Below, piece after piece: positions 8,983 through 16,193 of a stretch of 64,000 nt of DNA; within the stretch, counting starts at the first letter, position 1, and each line of letters begins with the position of its first letter. Source of the DNA: Streptomyces sp. Y2F8-2. Lineage in GTDB: Bacteria; Actinomycetota; Actinomycetes; Streptomycetales; Streptomycetaceae. The notes beneath the pieces were generated by a model. The model was not told the origin of the DNA. It worked only from the letters and a program-made list of their open reading frames with translations, and made no database searches. The stretch spans positions 186,001 through 250,000 of the forward strand of contig NZ_BNGS01000002.1 of the NCBI RefSeq assembly GCF_014905555.1, given 5' to 3'. Made by a program: the position numbers and the translations under genes.

Positions 8983-9040
8983 GCTGATGGATGGGTGGGT
9001 GCGTGCCGGGCGCACGGCACGCACCCACCCACCCATCAGC
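8983..9040. terminator. Long 25-bp hairpin before the haloperoxidase gene
   Basis: The arms 8983-9007 and 9016-9040 pair over 25 nt with one mismatch (A8991) around an 8-nt loop. The inner 16 bp are perfect. It ends 25 nt before the next start codon. It may be a final insulator-type terminator for the cellulase gene or a structure in the leader of the next mRNA. Confidence 0.65.
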
Positions 9041-9065
9041 GTGACCATGCGCACGCCGGACGGTT

Positions 9066-10376
9066 ATGCCGGTCATGGAAGCTTCTCGTCCCCGCAGGTC
9101 CGCCGCCCTCGGCGCCGTCACCTCACTCCTGCTCCTCGTCGTCACCGTCCTGGCCGGGTCCCCCGCCACCGCCGCCCGTCACGCGGTCCCTTCGGCGGAC
9201 CCCGCGGCGATCCGCGCATGGAACGCCATCGCCGCGGACACCATCGCCACCAACCTCGGCCCCACGCGCCCATCGGGGCAGGCGGTCGTCTGGCACGGGT
9301 TCGTCTCGGCCGCCGTCTACAACGCCGTGGTGGGCATCCAGGGCGACTACGCCCCGTACAAGTGGCAGGAACGCGGCCCCTCCACCGCATCGCCCGAGGC
9401 GGCGGCCGTGGCCGCGGCGCACCGCGTCCTGCTCACCTACTTCCCCGCGTCCCGGGCCGGGCTCGACGCCGCCTACGCCGACTGGCTCGCCGGGATTCCC
9501 GACGGCACGGCGAAGACACAGGGCGTGGACTTCGGAGAGCGCGCCGCCGACCGCCTCATCACCCTGCGCGAAGGCGACGGCCGCAACGCGCCCGTGCAGT
9601 TCACCACCCCGCCGGCGCCCGGTGTCTGGCGGCCCACCCCGCCCGGCCATCTGCCCTTCATCGACCCCTGGCTCGGCAGGCTGCGCCCGATGCTGCTGCT
9701 CTCCCCGGACCAGTTCCGTCCCGGTCCGCCCCCCGCCCTGCACTCGGCGCGCTATGCCCAGGACCTGAACGAGGTGAAGAGCATGGGCGCGAAGACCGGC
9801 TCGCCCCGCACCGCGCTCCAGACCGAGACGGCCCTGTTCTTCGGGGGCAGTCTGGTGACACAGATCCAGGCGGCGCTCAGGGACTACACCGACCGGCACC
9901 ACCTGGGCATCGCCGAGACGGCGCGCGTGTTCGCCGCGGCGAACACGTCGGCGACCGATGCCGTCATCACCGCCTGGGACGCCAAGCTCCGGTACGGGCG
10001 CTGGCGGCCCATCACCGCCGTCCAACTGGCCGACACCGACGGCAACCCCGCGACCCAGGCCGACCCGCAGTGGCAGCCGCTGCTCCTCACGCCACCGCAC
10101 CCGGACTACCTCAGCGGTCACACCACGGTCACCGGTGCGGTGACCCGGACCCTCAGCGGAATCCTCGGCACGACACGGCTGGACCTGAACATCCCGTCCG
10201 AGATCACCGGCACCACCCGGCACTACGCATACGCCGACCAGCTCGACCAGGACATGATCGACGCACGTGTGTGGGCCGGAATCCACTTCCGCTCGGCGGA
10301 CGTGGCCGGGGCCCAGGCCGGCAAGCGGATCGGCACCTGGGCGCTGACCCACTATTTCCAGCCGCTGCGCCCATGA
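9066..10376 (+). CDS. Secreted vanadium-dependent haloperoxidase/PAP2-fold protein
   Basis: This gene predicts a 436-residue protein with an N-terminal signal (hydrophobic stretch about 13-31, TAA cleavage region near 37). It has the vanadate/phosphate site of the haloperoxidase-acid phosphatase superfamily. These are KLRYGRWRP (307-315, the KX6RP box), PDYLSGHTT (347-354, box 2 with His352), and RVWAGIHFRSAD (401-412, box 3). The helical N-terminal half resembles bacterial vanadium chloroperoxidase-like proteins. It would act outside the cell on halides or phosphoesters, and the sequence does not decide which. A second ATG at 9075 is possible, since no strong ribosome-binding site favours either. 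It stands alone between a long hairpin and a convergent regulator. Confidence 0.82.
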   Translation: MPVMEASRPRRSAALGAVTSLLLLVVTVLAGSPATAARHAVPSADPAAIRAWNAIAADTIATNLGPTRPSGQAVVWHGFVSAAVYNAVVGIQGDYAPYKWQERGPSTASPEAAAVAAAHRVLLTYFPASRAGLDAAYADWLAGIPDGTAKTQGVDFGERAADRLITLREGDGRNAPVQFTTPPAPGVWRPTPPGHLPFIDPWLGRLRPMLLLSPDQFRPGPPPALHSARYAQDLNEVKSMGAKTGSPRTALQTETALFFGGSLVTQIQAALRDYTDRHHLGIAETARVFAAANTSATDAVITAWDAKLRYGRWRPITAVQLADTDGNPATQADPQWQPLLLTPPHPDYLSGHTTVTGAVTRTLSGILGTTRLDLNIPSEITGTTRHYAYADQLDQDMIDARVWAGIHFRSADVAGAQAGKRIGTWALTHYFQPLRP

Positions 10377-10507
10377 CCCGGGGGGGCTCGTGCCGTACCA
10401 GCACGCGCCCCCGGAAGCGCCAGGGCACGCCGCCGAGGTCACAACCAGCCCCCGCACCCCGGCTTCTCCATCGGCAGCAGCATGCCCACTCCGCCCCGAC
10501 CCACCGT

Positions 10508-11479
10508 CTACACACCCTGAGCCGGCGACGGCTCGTACCTCCGCACCAGCTCGGACACCGTCCGGGCGATCCGCCGGCGCAACTCCTCGGGTTCCAGGAC
10601 CTCGATGTCCGCGCCCAGGCTCAGGAACTCGCCGTGCGCGTGCTCGACGGACTCGATCGGTACGGTGGCCAGAGTCCAACCGTCGGCCGTCTTCCGGCCG
10701 TTGGCTTCGACCGCCCTTGCCGCCGATCCGGTGAGCCGCGCACCCGGGGCCAGCCGGACGACCGCCTCGCCGCGGTACAGCCGGTCGTGGAAATCCCGTT
10801 GGTACGCCGCCCAGTAGGTGGCCAGATCGAAGTCGTCGGGGACGGTGAACTCCTCGTCGCTCGAACTGAGTTCGAGGATCTGGTCGACGCGGAAGGTGCG
10901 CGGTCCCGGCCCGGCGACCACGTACCAGCGCCCCGCCTTCAGCACGAGTCCGTACGGCTCCAGACGGCGCTCCACATCGGTGGGCTCGCGCCAGCGCCGG
11001 TACAGGACGTGCAGCACGCGGCTGTTCCAGACGGCGGCCGCGACGGCGGGCAGAAACGGGGCGTCGTCGGCGTCCGCGTACCAGCCGGGGGCGTCCAGGT
11101 GGAAGCGGCCGCTGATCCGGTCGGCGTGCACGCGCAGTTCGGGCGGCAGTGCGGCGCGGACCTTGAGCTGGGCTGCGGCGAGGACGGAGCCCAGTCCCAG
11201 TGCGGCGGCCGGCCCTGGGGCGCCGGACAGGAACAGGGCTTCGGCCTCGCCCGCGGTCAGTCCGGTGAGCCGGGTGCGGTAGCCGTCGAGCAGCCGGTAG
11301 CCGCCCGCGTGCCCGGCGTCGCCGTAGAGCGGGACGCCCGCGGCGTGCAGCGCCTCGACGTCCCGGTAGACGGTGCGCACCGAGACCTCCAGCTCCTCGG
11401 CGAGCTGGGCGGCGGTCATCCGGCCGCGGGTCTGGAGCAGCAGCAGGATGGAGACGAGCCGACTGGACTTCACTGACAC
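10508..11479 (-). CDS. WYL-domain transcriptional regulator (YafY/DeoR-like HTH)
   Basis: This 323-residue protein has an N-terminal winged HTH (about 1-60, RMTAAQLAEELEVSVRTVYRDVEALHAAGVP). A WYL ligand-sensing domain follows (about 140-225, VLYRRWREP, EPYGLVLKAGRWYVVAG) and then a WCX-type C-terminal extension. The start is GTG at 11479; an alternative GTG lies at 11473. The start region overlaps a palindrome (11474-11488) repeated 128 nt away in front of the divergent gene, which suggests autoregulation and control of its neighbour. The ligand is unknown. Confidence 0.88.
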   Translation of the reverse strand: MSVKSSRLVSILLLLQTRGRMTAAQLAEELEVSVRTVYRDVEALHAAGVPLYGDAGHAGGYRLLDGYRTRLTGLTAGEAEALFLSGAPGPAAALGLGSVLAAAQLKVRAALPPELRVHADRISGRFHLDAPGWYADADDAPFLPAVAAAVWNSRVLHVLYRRWREPTDVERRLEPYGLVLKAGRWYVVAGPGPRTFRVDQILELSSSDEEFTVPDDFDLATYWAAYQRDFHDRLYRGEAVVRLAPGARLTGSAARAVEANGRKTADGWTLATVPIESVEHAHGEFLSLGADIEVLEPEELRRRIARTVSELVRRYEPSPAQGV

Positions 11480-11488
11480 AGTGTGTCA
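11474..11488. promoter_or_regulatory. TGACA-N5-TGTCA operator copy 1
   Basis: TGACACAGTGTGTCA overlaps the regulator's start codon. Together with its upstream CAC it matches copy 2 at 11602 as CACTGACACA-N3-TGTCA. The shared sequence flanking both ends of the divergent region is strong evidence of a site for the WYL regulator. Confidence 0.65.
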
Positions 11489-11601
11489 CCGAAGACGAAA
11501 GAGGAACGGTCACCGCAGCAAGGGGCTGTGGGGCCGGTGACGCATCCATGCGCGGCACCGGCTCTCCGACGTGTTCGCCTGGTTCTGCGTATGGTCTTCA
11601 C

Positions 11602-11616
11602 TGACACAAGATGTCA
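11602..11616. promoter_or_regulatory. TGACA-N5-TGTCA operator copy 2
   Basis: TGACACAAGATGTCA lies 26 nt upstream of the ATG of the divergent gene. It shares CACTGACACA and TGTCA with copy 1. Its location suggests direct control of the two-gene unit starting at 11642. Confidence 0.65.
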
Positions 11617-11641
11617 GGGAACCGGCCTTAGCGTCCCTGGC

Positions 11642-12118
11642 ATGGCCTTCAGGGAGAAACTCCTCACCGTGCCGCCGCCGATCGAGGTGGCGGGCCGTTG
11701 GATCAAGCGCTACCACGTCACCGCCGACCCGGCCGGCATCGCGCCGGACGTCGAGAAGGCGGCGTACGCGATGCTGCCCCAGTTGCTGCCCGAGCCGGAC
11801 GCCACGCCGCCCGCGACGTTCGTCGTGCTGCACCGGGGCGACGACGACGGCGCCTATCTGAACGCGTACAGCTGGGTGTGGGACAACGTCCTGCACTTCC
11901 GTGGCGCGGCGGCCGGCCAGCCTGTGCTCGGCTGCCCGGACCGGGACGCCGCTCACTTCGTCCTGACCGAGCGGCCGTGGATCGGCTGCGTCTGGGAACT
12001 GCCGCCGGTTCTGCACGAACGGGACGCCTGGGTACGGCATCTGCTCGCACCCGAGGTCCCCGACCTCAACGCCTACCTGACCGATTCGCTGCCCGAGGGC
12101 ACGACAGGAGACCGCTGA
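11642..12118 (+). CDS. Uncharacterised protein, first gene of WYL-linked pair
   Basis: This 158-residue cytoplasmic protein has no signal or membrane segment. Notable segments are FREKLLTVPPPIEVAGRWIKRYHVT, PPATFVVLHRG, and AYLNAYSWVWDNVLHFRG. The Trp/Tyr-rich beta-like middle and the compact size suggest a small globular domain, but I do not recognise a named family. The ATG at 11642 is 26 nt after operator copy 2; an upstream in-frame start at 11483 would overlap both operators and is rejected. Its stop overlaps the next start by one base (TGATG), implying translational coupling. Confidence 0.75.
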   Translation: MAFREKLLTVPPPIEVAGRWIKRYHVTADPAGIAPDVEKAAYAMLPQLLPEPDATPPATFVVLHRGDDDGAYLNAYSWVWDNVLHFRGAAAGQPVLGCPDRDAAHFVLTERPWIGCVWELPPVLHERDAWVRHLLAPEVPDLNAYLTDSLPEGTTGDR

Positions 12119-12579
12119 TGAGCAGCCCGCACGACTTCGACTTCCTCCACGGCGAGTGGCAGGTCCTCAACCGCCGCCGGACCGACTTCCTCGACCCCGG
12201 CAGCCACTGGGAGGAGTTCACGGCGACGAGCCGTTGCCGGCCGCTGTTCGACGGGGCGGCGAACATCGACGAGATCGACATGCCGCACCTGGGGTCGAAG
12301 GGGCTCACCCTGAGGCTGTTCGACCGGGAGACCGAGCAGTGGTCGCTGAACTGGTCCTCCAGCACCAGCGGAAAGCTGTTCCCGCCCGTGATCGGGCAGT
12401 TCGACGGCGACCGGGGCGAGTTCCACGGCGACGACACATACGACGGCAAGGACGTGCGGGTCCGGTTCGTGTGGTCGGGGATCTCGCCCACCGCCGCCCG
12501 CTGGGAGCAGGCGTTCTCGGTGGACGGCGGGGAGACCTGGGTGACCAACTGGGTCATGGAGTTCAGCAGGCCCGTCTGA
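12118..12579 (+). CDS. Small DUF1579-like protein, second gene of WYL-linked pair
   Basis: This 153-residue protein begins SSPHDFDFLHGEWQVLNRR. That FLxGxW start is typical of lipocalin-like or DUF1579-like proteins that fold as small beta-barrels. Later segments (RLFDRETEQWSLNWSSS, FHGDDTYDGKDVRVRFVWSGI, ARWEQAFSVDGGETWVTNWVMEF) continue the Trp-rich beta pattern. There is no signal peptide. The family is suggested by motif only. Coupling to the preceding gene and shared upstream operators make it a likely member of the WYL regulon. Confidence 0.75.
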   Translation: MSSPHDFDFLHGEWQVLNRRRTDFLDPGSHWEEFTATSRCRPLFDGAANIDEIDMPHLGSKGLTLRLFDRETEQWSLNWSSSTSGKLFPPVIGQFDGDRGEFHGDDTYDGKDVRVRFVWSGISPTAARWEQAFSVDGGETWVTNWVMEFSRPV

Positions 12580-12598
12580 GGCCACCAGGTCCCCTCGT

Positions 12599-13345
12599 TC
12601 AGACCCCGGCCTTGCGGAACGCCCGCAGGGTGAACACCGGGTCGGGACGCGGCCGGTCCTGGTCCGGGAGTGCCGCGAGTTCGCCGGCGATCCGTTCGGT
12701 GAGCGGGTCGCCGGGGGCCAGGGTGACGAACCAGCCGCGGCGCAGGTCCGCCAGGGTGCGGCGGGGGCTGCGGCCCTGGCCGGTCCCGGCGAAGCGGGCC
12801 CCGCCGGCCGGGACCAGGCCGCAGGCGGCGGCGTGCGCCGCGACCGCTTCGGCGGCGTCTTCCGCGGGCCGGCGCGGGCGGGGGGCGAGCACGGCGTCGA
12901 TGTCGCTGCCCACATCGTGGGAGGCGGCCTTGTCGACGGTGGTGACATGGACACCGCCCGGCCGCAGCACCCGGGCGCACTCGGCCAGCACGCTTCGCAC
13001 CGCGTCGGGACCGTCCAGGAGATGCAGCAGCCACACGCTGGTGACCGCGTCGAACGCCCCGTCCGCGAACGGCAGTCGGCGGCTGTCGGCGAGGACGACG
13101 GCACCGGGCAACCGGCCGGCGGCCCGGCACGCCATCCCGTACGCCAGGTCCGCGCCCACGACCCGCAGCCCGGGCCGCGCGGCCGCGAGCCGCCGCGTGA
13201 CGATGCCCGTGCCGCAGGCCACGTCGAGCAGTCGGCCGGCGCCCTCGGGTACCAGTGAGAGCACGGCGTCGGCCGCCGCGGCGGCCCGGGGTTCGCCGCC
13301 GCGCAGGGCGTCGTACTCCGCGGCTTCCTTCTCGTAGTCCAGCAC
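12599..13345 (-). CDS. SAM-dependent methyltransferase (UbiE/type 11-like)
   Basis: This 248-residue methyltransferase has the SAM loop LLDVACGTGIVTRRLA at about residues 39-53. VVGADLAYGM supplies the acidic residue. ADSRRLPFADGAFDAVTSVWLLHLL and RVLRPGGVHVTTV are motifs typical of the type 11 family. It starts with GTG at 13345. It begins 13 nt after the pterin dehydratase stop on the same strand, so the two are probably cotranscribed, though no shared pathway is evident. Confidence 0.83.
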   Translation of the reverse strand: MLDYEKEAAEYDALRGGEPRAAAAADAVLSLVPEGAGRLLDVACGTGIVTRRLAAARPGLRVVGADLAYGMACRAAGRLPGAVVLADSRRLPFADGAFDAVTSVWLLHLLDGPDAVRSVLAECARVLRPGGVHVTTVDKAASHDVGSDIDAVLAPRPRRPAEDAAEAVAAHAAACGLVPAGGARFAGTGQGRSPRRTLADLRRGWFVTLAPGDPLTERIAGELAALPDQDRPRPDPVFTLRAFRKAGV

Positions 13346-13358
13346 GTGCGGGGACCGC

Positions 13359-13664
13359 TCAGTGCGCGCCGTGACCGGGTGCCAGTTCCTCGACCCTGCG
13401 GGCCAGTTCGAAGTCCAGGTCGGTGACGGCGCCGCCCGCGCTGTGCGTGTTCACCGTCAGGGAGACGGTGTTGTAGCCGAGGGTGAGGTCGGAGTGGTGG
13501 TCCAGCTCCTCCTGCACCTGGGCGATGTGCACGACCATCGCGGTCGCCGCGAAGTGCGTGCCGAGCCGGTAGGAGCGGGCGATCCGGTCGCCCTCGAGGG
13601 ACCAGCCGGGCAGCTCCGCCAGCCGGTCCTCGATCTCCTTCTGCGACAGTGGTTCGACGGGCAT
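13359..13664 (-). CDS. 4a-hydroxytetrahydrobiopterin dehydratase
   Basis: This 101-residue protein would dehydrate the 4a-carbinolamine of tetrahydropterin, regenerating quinonoid pterin after aromatic hydroxylation. The family signature is intact: EELDHHSDLTLGYNTVSLTVNTHSAGG followed by TDLD gives the H-H pair, the aromatic residue, the distal His and the terminal Asp. The length equals the usual 95-110 residues. No aromatic amino-acid hydroxylase is nearby, so the partner enzyme is elsewhere. Confidence 0.93.
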   Translation of the reverse strand: MPVEPLSQKEIEDRLAELPGWSLEGDRIARSYRLGTHFAATAMVVHIAQVQEELDHHSDLTLGYNTVSLTVNTHSAGGAVTDLDFELARRVEELAPGHGAH

Positions 13665-13771
13665 GACCTGGCTCCTTCCGTACGACCGACGCGGGGACGG
13701 CCCCACCCTGTCACATCCCCTTCGTCCGGCCCCGTACGCGCGGCCGTGGCCCTCAGGTGTGCCACGGGCTC

Positions 13772-14836
13772 TCAGCGTCCTGCGCACTCCGCGGCGAAGT
13801 CGTCCGCCAGGACCGTCGTCTCGGCCCGTCCCTCGACGCGCTCCAGCCACTCGTGCGGCAGCCCGTGGTCGCCGTGGCGGGCGCCGAGGAGATTGCCGCA
13901 GATCGCGCCGGTGGAGTCGCTGTCGCCGGAGTGGTTGACGGACAGCAGCAGGGCCTGCCGGACGTCGGGCTCGACGAGGGCGCAGTACACGGCGATGGCC
14001 AGGGCCTCCTCGCCGATCCAGCCCCCACCGAGCGTCTGCACCTTCTCCGCGGTCGGCGCGCCCTCGCCGGCCAGGTCGAGGGCGCGCCGCAGTGCGGCCG
14101 TGGTCTCCTCGTGGCCGGGGTGGCGGGCGAGCAGGCGCAGGGCGCGCAGTACGGAGCCCTCCAGGGAGTCGCCCTCCACCAGGTACGCGACCATCGCGGC
14201 GAAGGCGCCCGCGGAGTAGTAACCGGTGGGGTGGCCGTGGGTGGTCTGGGCGCACAACGCGGCCATCAGGAACGCGGTGTCGCCGGGCACCCGGGCGAGA
14301 CCGAACGGCGCCGAGCGCATGACCGCGCCACAGCCCTTGGAGTCGGAGTTGACCGGGCCGGGGCGGCCCAGTGCGGCGCCGGGATCGGGCACGAAGTCCT
14401 GGGCGAGACCGGAGAGGCAGGCGTTGCCGGGGGCGCGGCGCGCGTACAGCCACCCCTGTGCGGCGAGTCCGGCGGCGCCGGCGGGCGGGCCGGGCAGGCG
14501 CTGGGTGTCGAGCCAGCGGCCGTAGGCGTCCCGTACCAGCCGGGGCCAGCCGCCGCCGATGCCCTTGTGGCGCTCGCGCTCGTGCGCCTGCCGCAGGCCC
14601 TCCACCGTGAACAGGGTCATCTGCGTGTCGTCGGTGACGCGGCCCACGGCACCCTGCCCGTCGGGTACGAGACCGGTGACGCCCTTCGCGCCGTGCGTGG
14701 CGCGGATTCGGTCCAGGGAGGCGAACTCGACCGGGTACCCGAGGGCGTCGCCGATCGCGCCGCCGAGGAGGGATCCTCGCACCCTGGCCCGGTAGATCGC
14801 GGTCGCCTCCCAGGACGGGGTCAGCCGGTCGTCCAT
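13772..14836 (-). CDS. ADP-ribosylglycohydrolase family protein (DraG/ARH-like)
   Basis: This 354-residue protein would remove ADP-ribose from proteins or small molecules, using two Mg ions. RVRGSLLGGAIGDALGYPVEF is the N-terminal family motif. VTDDTQMTLFTVEGL is the metal-binding TDDT segment, and NHSGDSDSTGAICGNLLGA is the second metal cluster (SGDSDSTG). All key residues appear present. The ATG at 14836 was chosen because longer starts lie beyond the divergent regulator's start region. Only 28 nt separate it from the XRE-type regulator, which suggests shared control. Confidence 0.9.
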   Translation of the reverse strand: MDDRLTPSWEATAIYRARVRGSLLGGAIGDALGYPVEFASLDRIRATHGAKGVTGLVPDGQGAVGRVTDDTQMTLFTVEGLRQAHERERHKGIGGGWPRLVRDAYGRWLDTQRLPGPPAGAAGLAAQGWLYARRAPGNACLSGLAQDFVPDPGAALGRPGPVNSDSKGCGAVMRSAPFGLARVPGDTAFLMAALCAQTTHGHPTGYYSAGAFAAMVAYLVEGDSLEGSVLRALRLLARHPGHEETTAALRRALDLAGEGAPTAEKVQTLGGGWIGEEALAIAVYCALVEPDVRQALLLSVNHSGDSDSTGAICGNLLGARHGDHGLPHEWLERVEGRAETTVLADDFAAECAGR

Positions 14837-14854
14837 GCACCACTCCTCGACTAC

Positions 14855-14870
14855 GGTCATCGGTATGACC
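14855..14870. promoter_or_regulatory. GGTCAT-N4-ATGACC palindrome in the divergent start region
   Basis: A perfect 6-bp inverted repeat with a CGGT centre overlaps the ATG of the XRE/MmyB-like gene and lies 19 nt from the ADP-ribosylglycohydrolase start. It is well placed for a dimeric regulator to affect both genes; autoregulation is inferred. Confidence 0.45.
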
Positions 14871-15707
14871 ATTGTCGCGTCCTCACCCGCCGCCCCTTCC
14901 CCCGCCCCCTCGGAGCAGGGGATCGGTCCGCTGCTGCGCGGGTGGCGGGAGCGGCGGCGGGTCAGTCAGCTGGAACTGGCGCTGCGGGCGGGCTCGTCGG
15001 CGCGGCACATCAGCTTCGTCGAGACGGGCCGGTCGCGGCCCAGCGAGGAGATGGTGCTGCGGCTCGCCGAACATCTGGAGGTGCCGGTGCGGGAACGCAA
15101 CGCGCTGCTGCTGGCGGCGGGTTACGCCCCGCACTACCCGGAGACACCGCTGGACGACCCGTCGATGGAGGCGCTGCGGGCGGGTGTGGAGCGGCTGTTG
15201 CAGGGCTACGAGCCCTATCCGGCGCTGGTGGTGGACGCGACGTACGAGGTGGTGGCGGCGAACCGGGGGATCGCGATGTTCCTGGAGGGCGTCCCGGACC
15301 ACCTGCTCGCCCCGCCCTTGAACGCCATGCGTCTGACGCTGCATCCGGAGGGCCTGGCGCCGCGCATCCGCAACCTGGCCGAGTGGCGGGGCCACCTGCT
15401 CGCGCAGATGGAGCGCCAGATCGCGCTGCAGCGCTCGCCGACTCTGCGCGCGCTGTACGAGGAGGTGGCGGCGTACCCGGTCCCGGACCGGAGCGAGCCC
15501 GCGTCCGGACCGGGCGAGGAGGCCGAGGAGGTCCCGTACTTCGCGCTGCCGATGCGGATCGAACACGAGGGCCGCGTGCTGTCCTTCGTGTCGTCCATCT
15601 CCACCTTCAACACCCCGATGGACGTGACGGTCGCGGAACTGGCCATCGAGACGTTCCTGCCTGCGGATCCGGCGACGGTGAAGTACCTCCAGTCGCGAGG
15701 AACATGA
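14865..15707 (+). CDS. XRE-family regulator with MmyB-like ligand domain
   Basis: This 280-residue protein has an N-terminal HTH_XRE domain (about 20-75, GPLLRGWRERRRVSQLELALRAGSSARHISFVETG). The C-terminal MmyB-like PAS-type domain runs from about 100 to the end (EPYPALVVDATYEVVAANRGIAMFL, LHPEGLAPRIRNLAEWR, SFVSSISTFNTPMDVTVAELAIETFLPAD). This is the usual length and architecture for MmyB-type regulators of streptomycetes. The ATG at 14865 is preferred. An in-frame ATG at 14835 would overlap the divergent start codon. A small hairpin ends the gene. Likely partner: the facing ADP-ribosylglycohydrolase. Confidence 0.88.
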   Translation: MTIVASSPAAPSPAPSEQGIGPLLRGWRERRRVSQLELALRAGSSARHISFVETGRSRPSEEMVLRLAEHLEVPVRERNALLLAAGYAPHYPETPLDDPSMEALRAGVERLLQGYEPYPALVVDATYEVVAANRGIAMFLEGVPDHLLAPPLNAMRLTLHPEGLAPRIRNLAEWRGHLLAQMERQIALQRSPTLRALYEEVAAYPVPDRSEPASGPGEEAEEVPYFALPMRIEHEGRVLSFVSSISTFNTPMDVTVAELAIETFLPADPATVKYLQSRGT

Positions 15708-15721
15708 CGGCTCGTCGGTAA

Positions 15722-15736
15722 GCGGCGATACGCCGC
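15722..15736 (+). terminator. Small hairpin after the XRE regulator
   Basis: A 6-bp GC stem (GCGGCG with CGCCGC) with an ATA loop lies 14 nt past the stop. It is short, so terminator strength is uncertain. Confidence 0.45.
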
Positions 15737-15751
15737 CGTCTGTGCACTCGA

Positions 15752-16150
15752 GTGTTCTCCGACCCCGTGAGACTCGGGGAGAATCCGCCCCACCTGTGGG
15801 TGATCATGGACGAGACGGTGCTGCGGCGCCCGGTCAGCATCCGCTCCCAGGTGATGCGCGACCAGCTCGACCGCCTCCTGGAGGCCTCCGAGAACCCGGC
15901 GATCACGCTGCAGGTGGCCGAGTACGCCTCCGGCCCCCACCCGGGGACGTACACGCCGTTCGTGCTGTTCCGCTTCGCGGAGCCGGAGCTGCCCGACATG
16001 GTCTACAGCGAGTACCTGACCGGCGCCCTCTACCTCGACTCGCGCACCGAGGTGGCCCTGCACCTGGAGGTCCTGGACCACATGTCGGCGCAGGCGGCCT
16101 CCGTGACGCGCACGCGGGAGATCCTGCGGGAGTACCGCGACAGGTTCTGA
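15752..16150 (+). pseudogene. Truncated DUF5753-type regulator remnant
   Basis: The 132 codons match the C-terminal part of HTH-XRE/DUF5753 proteins: PPHLWVIMDETVLRRPV, MRDQLDRLLEASENPAITLQVAEY, GTYTPFVLFRFAEPELPDMVYSEYLTGALYLD, and REILREYRDRF at the end. Full-length members have about 270-290 residues with an N-terminal helix-turn-helix and the first part of the DUF. Both are absent here. The frame starts mid-domain, close behind the preceding gene's hairpin, and has no clear ribosome-binding site. I infer a 5' deletion that removed the DNA-binding half; a small expressed domain cannot be excluded. Confidence 0.65.
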
Positions 16151-16193
16151 TCCGGCACCGCCCGAGGCGGCACCGCCCCGCCCGGCAGCCCGG

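Noticed and set aside
8987..11476. An 829-codon plus frame across the haloperoxidase and WYL genes
   Set aside because: It overlaps two well-supported genes on different strands and shows only Arg/Pro/His-rich composition.
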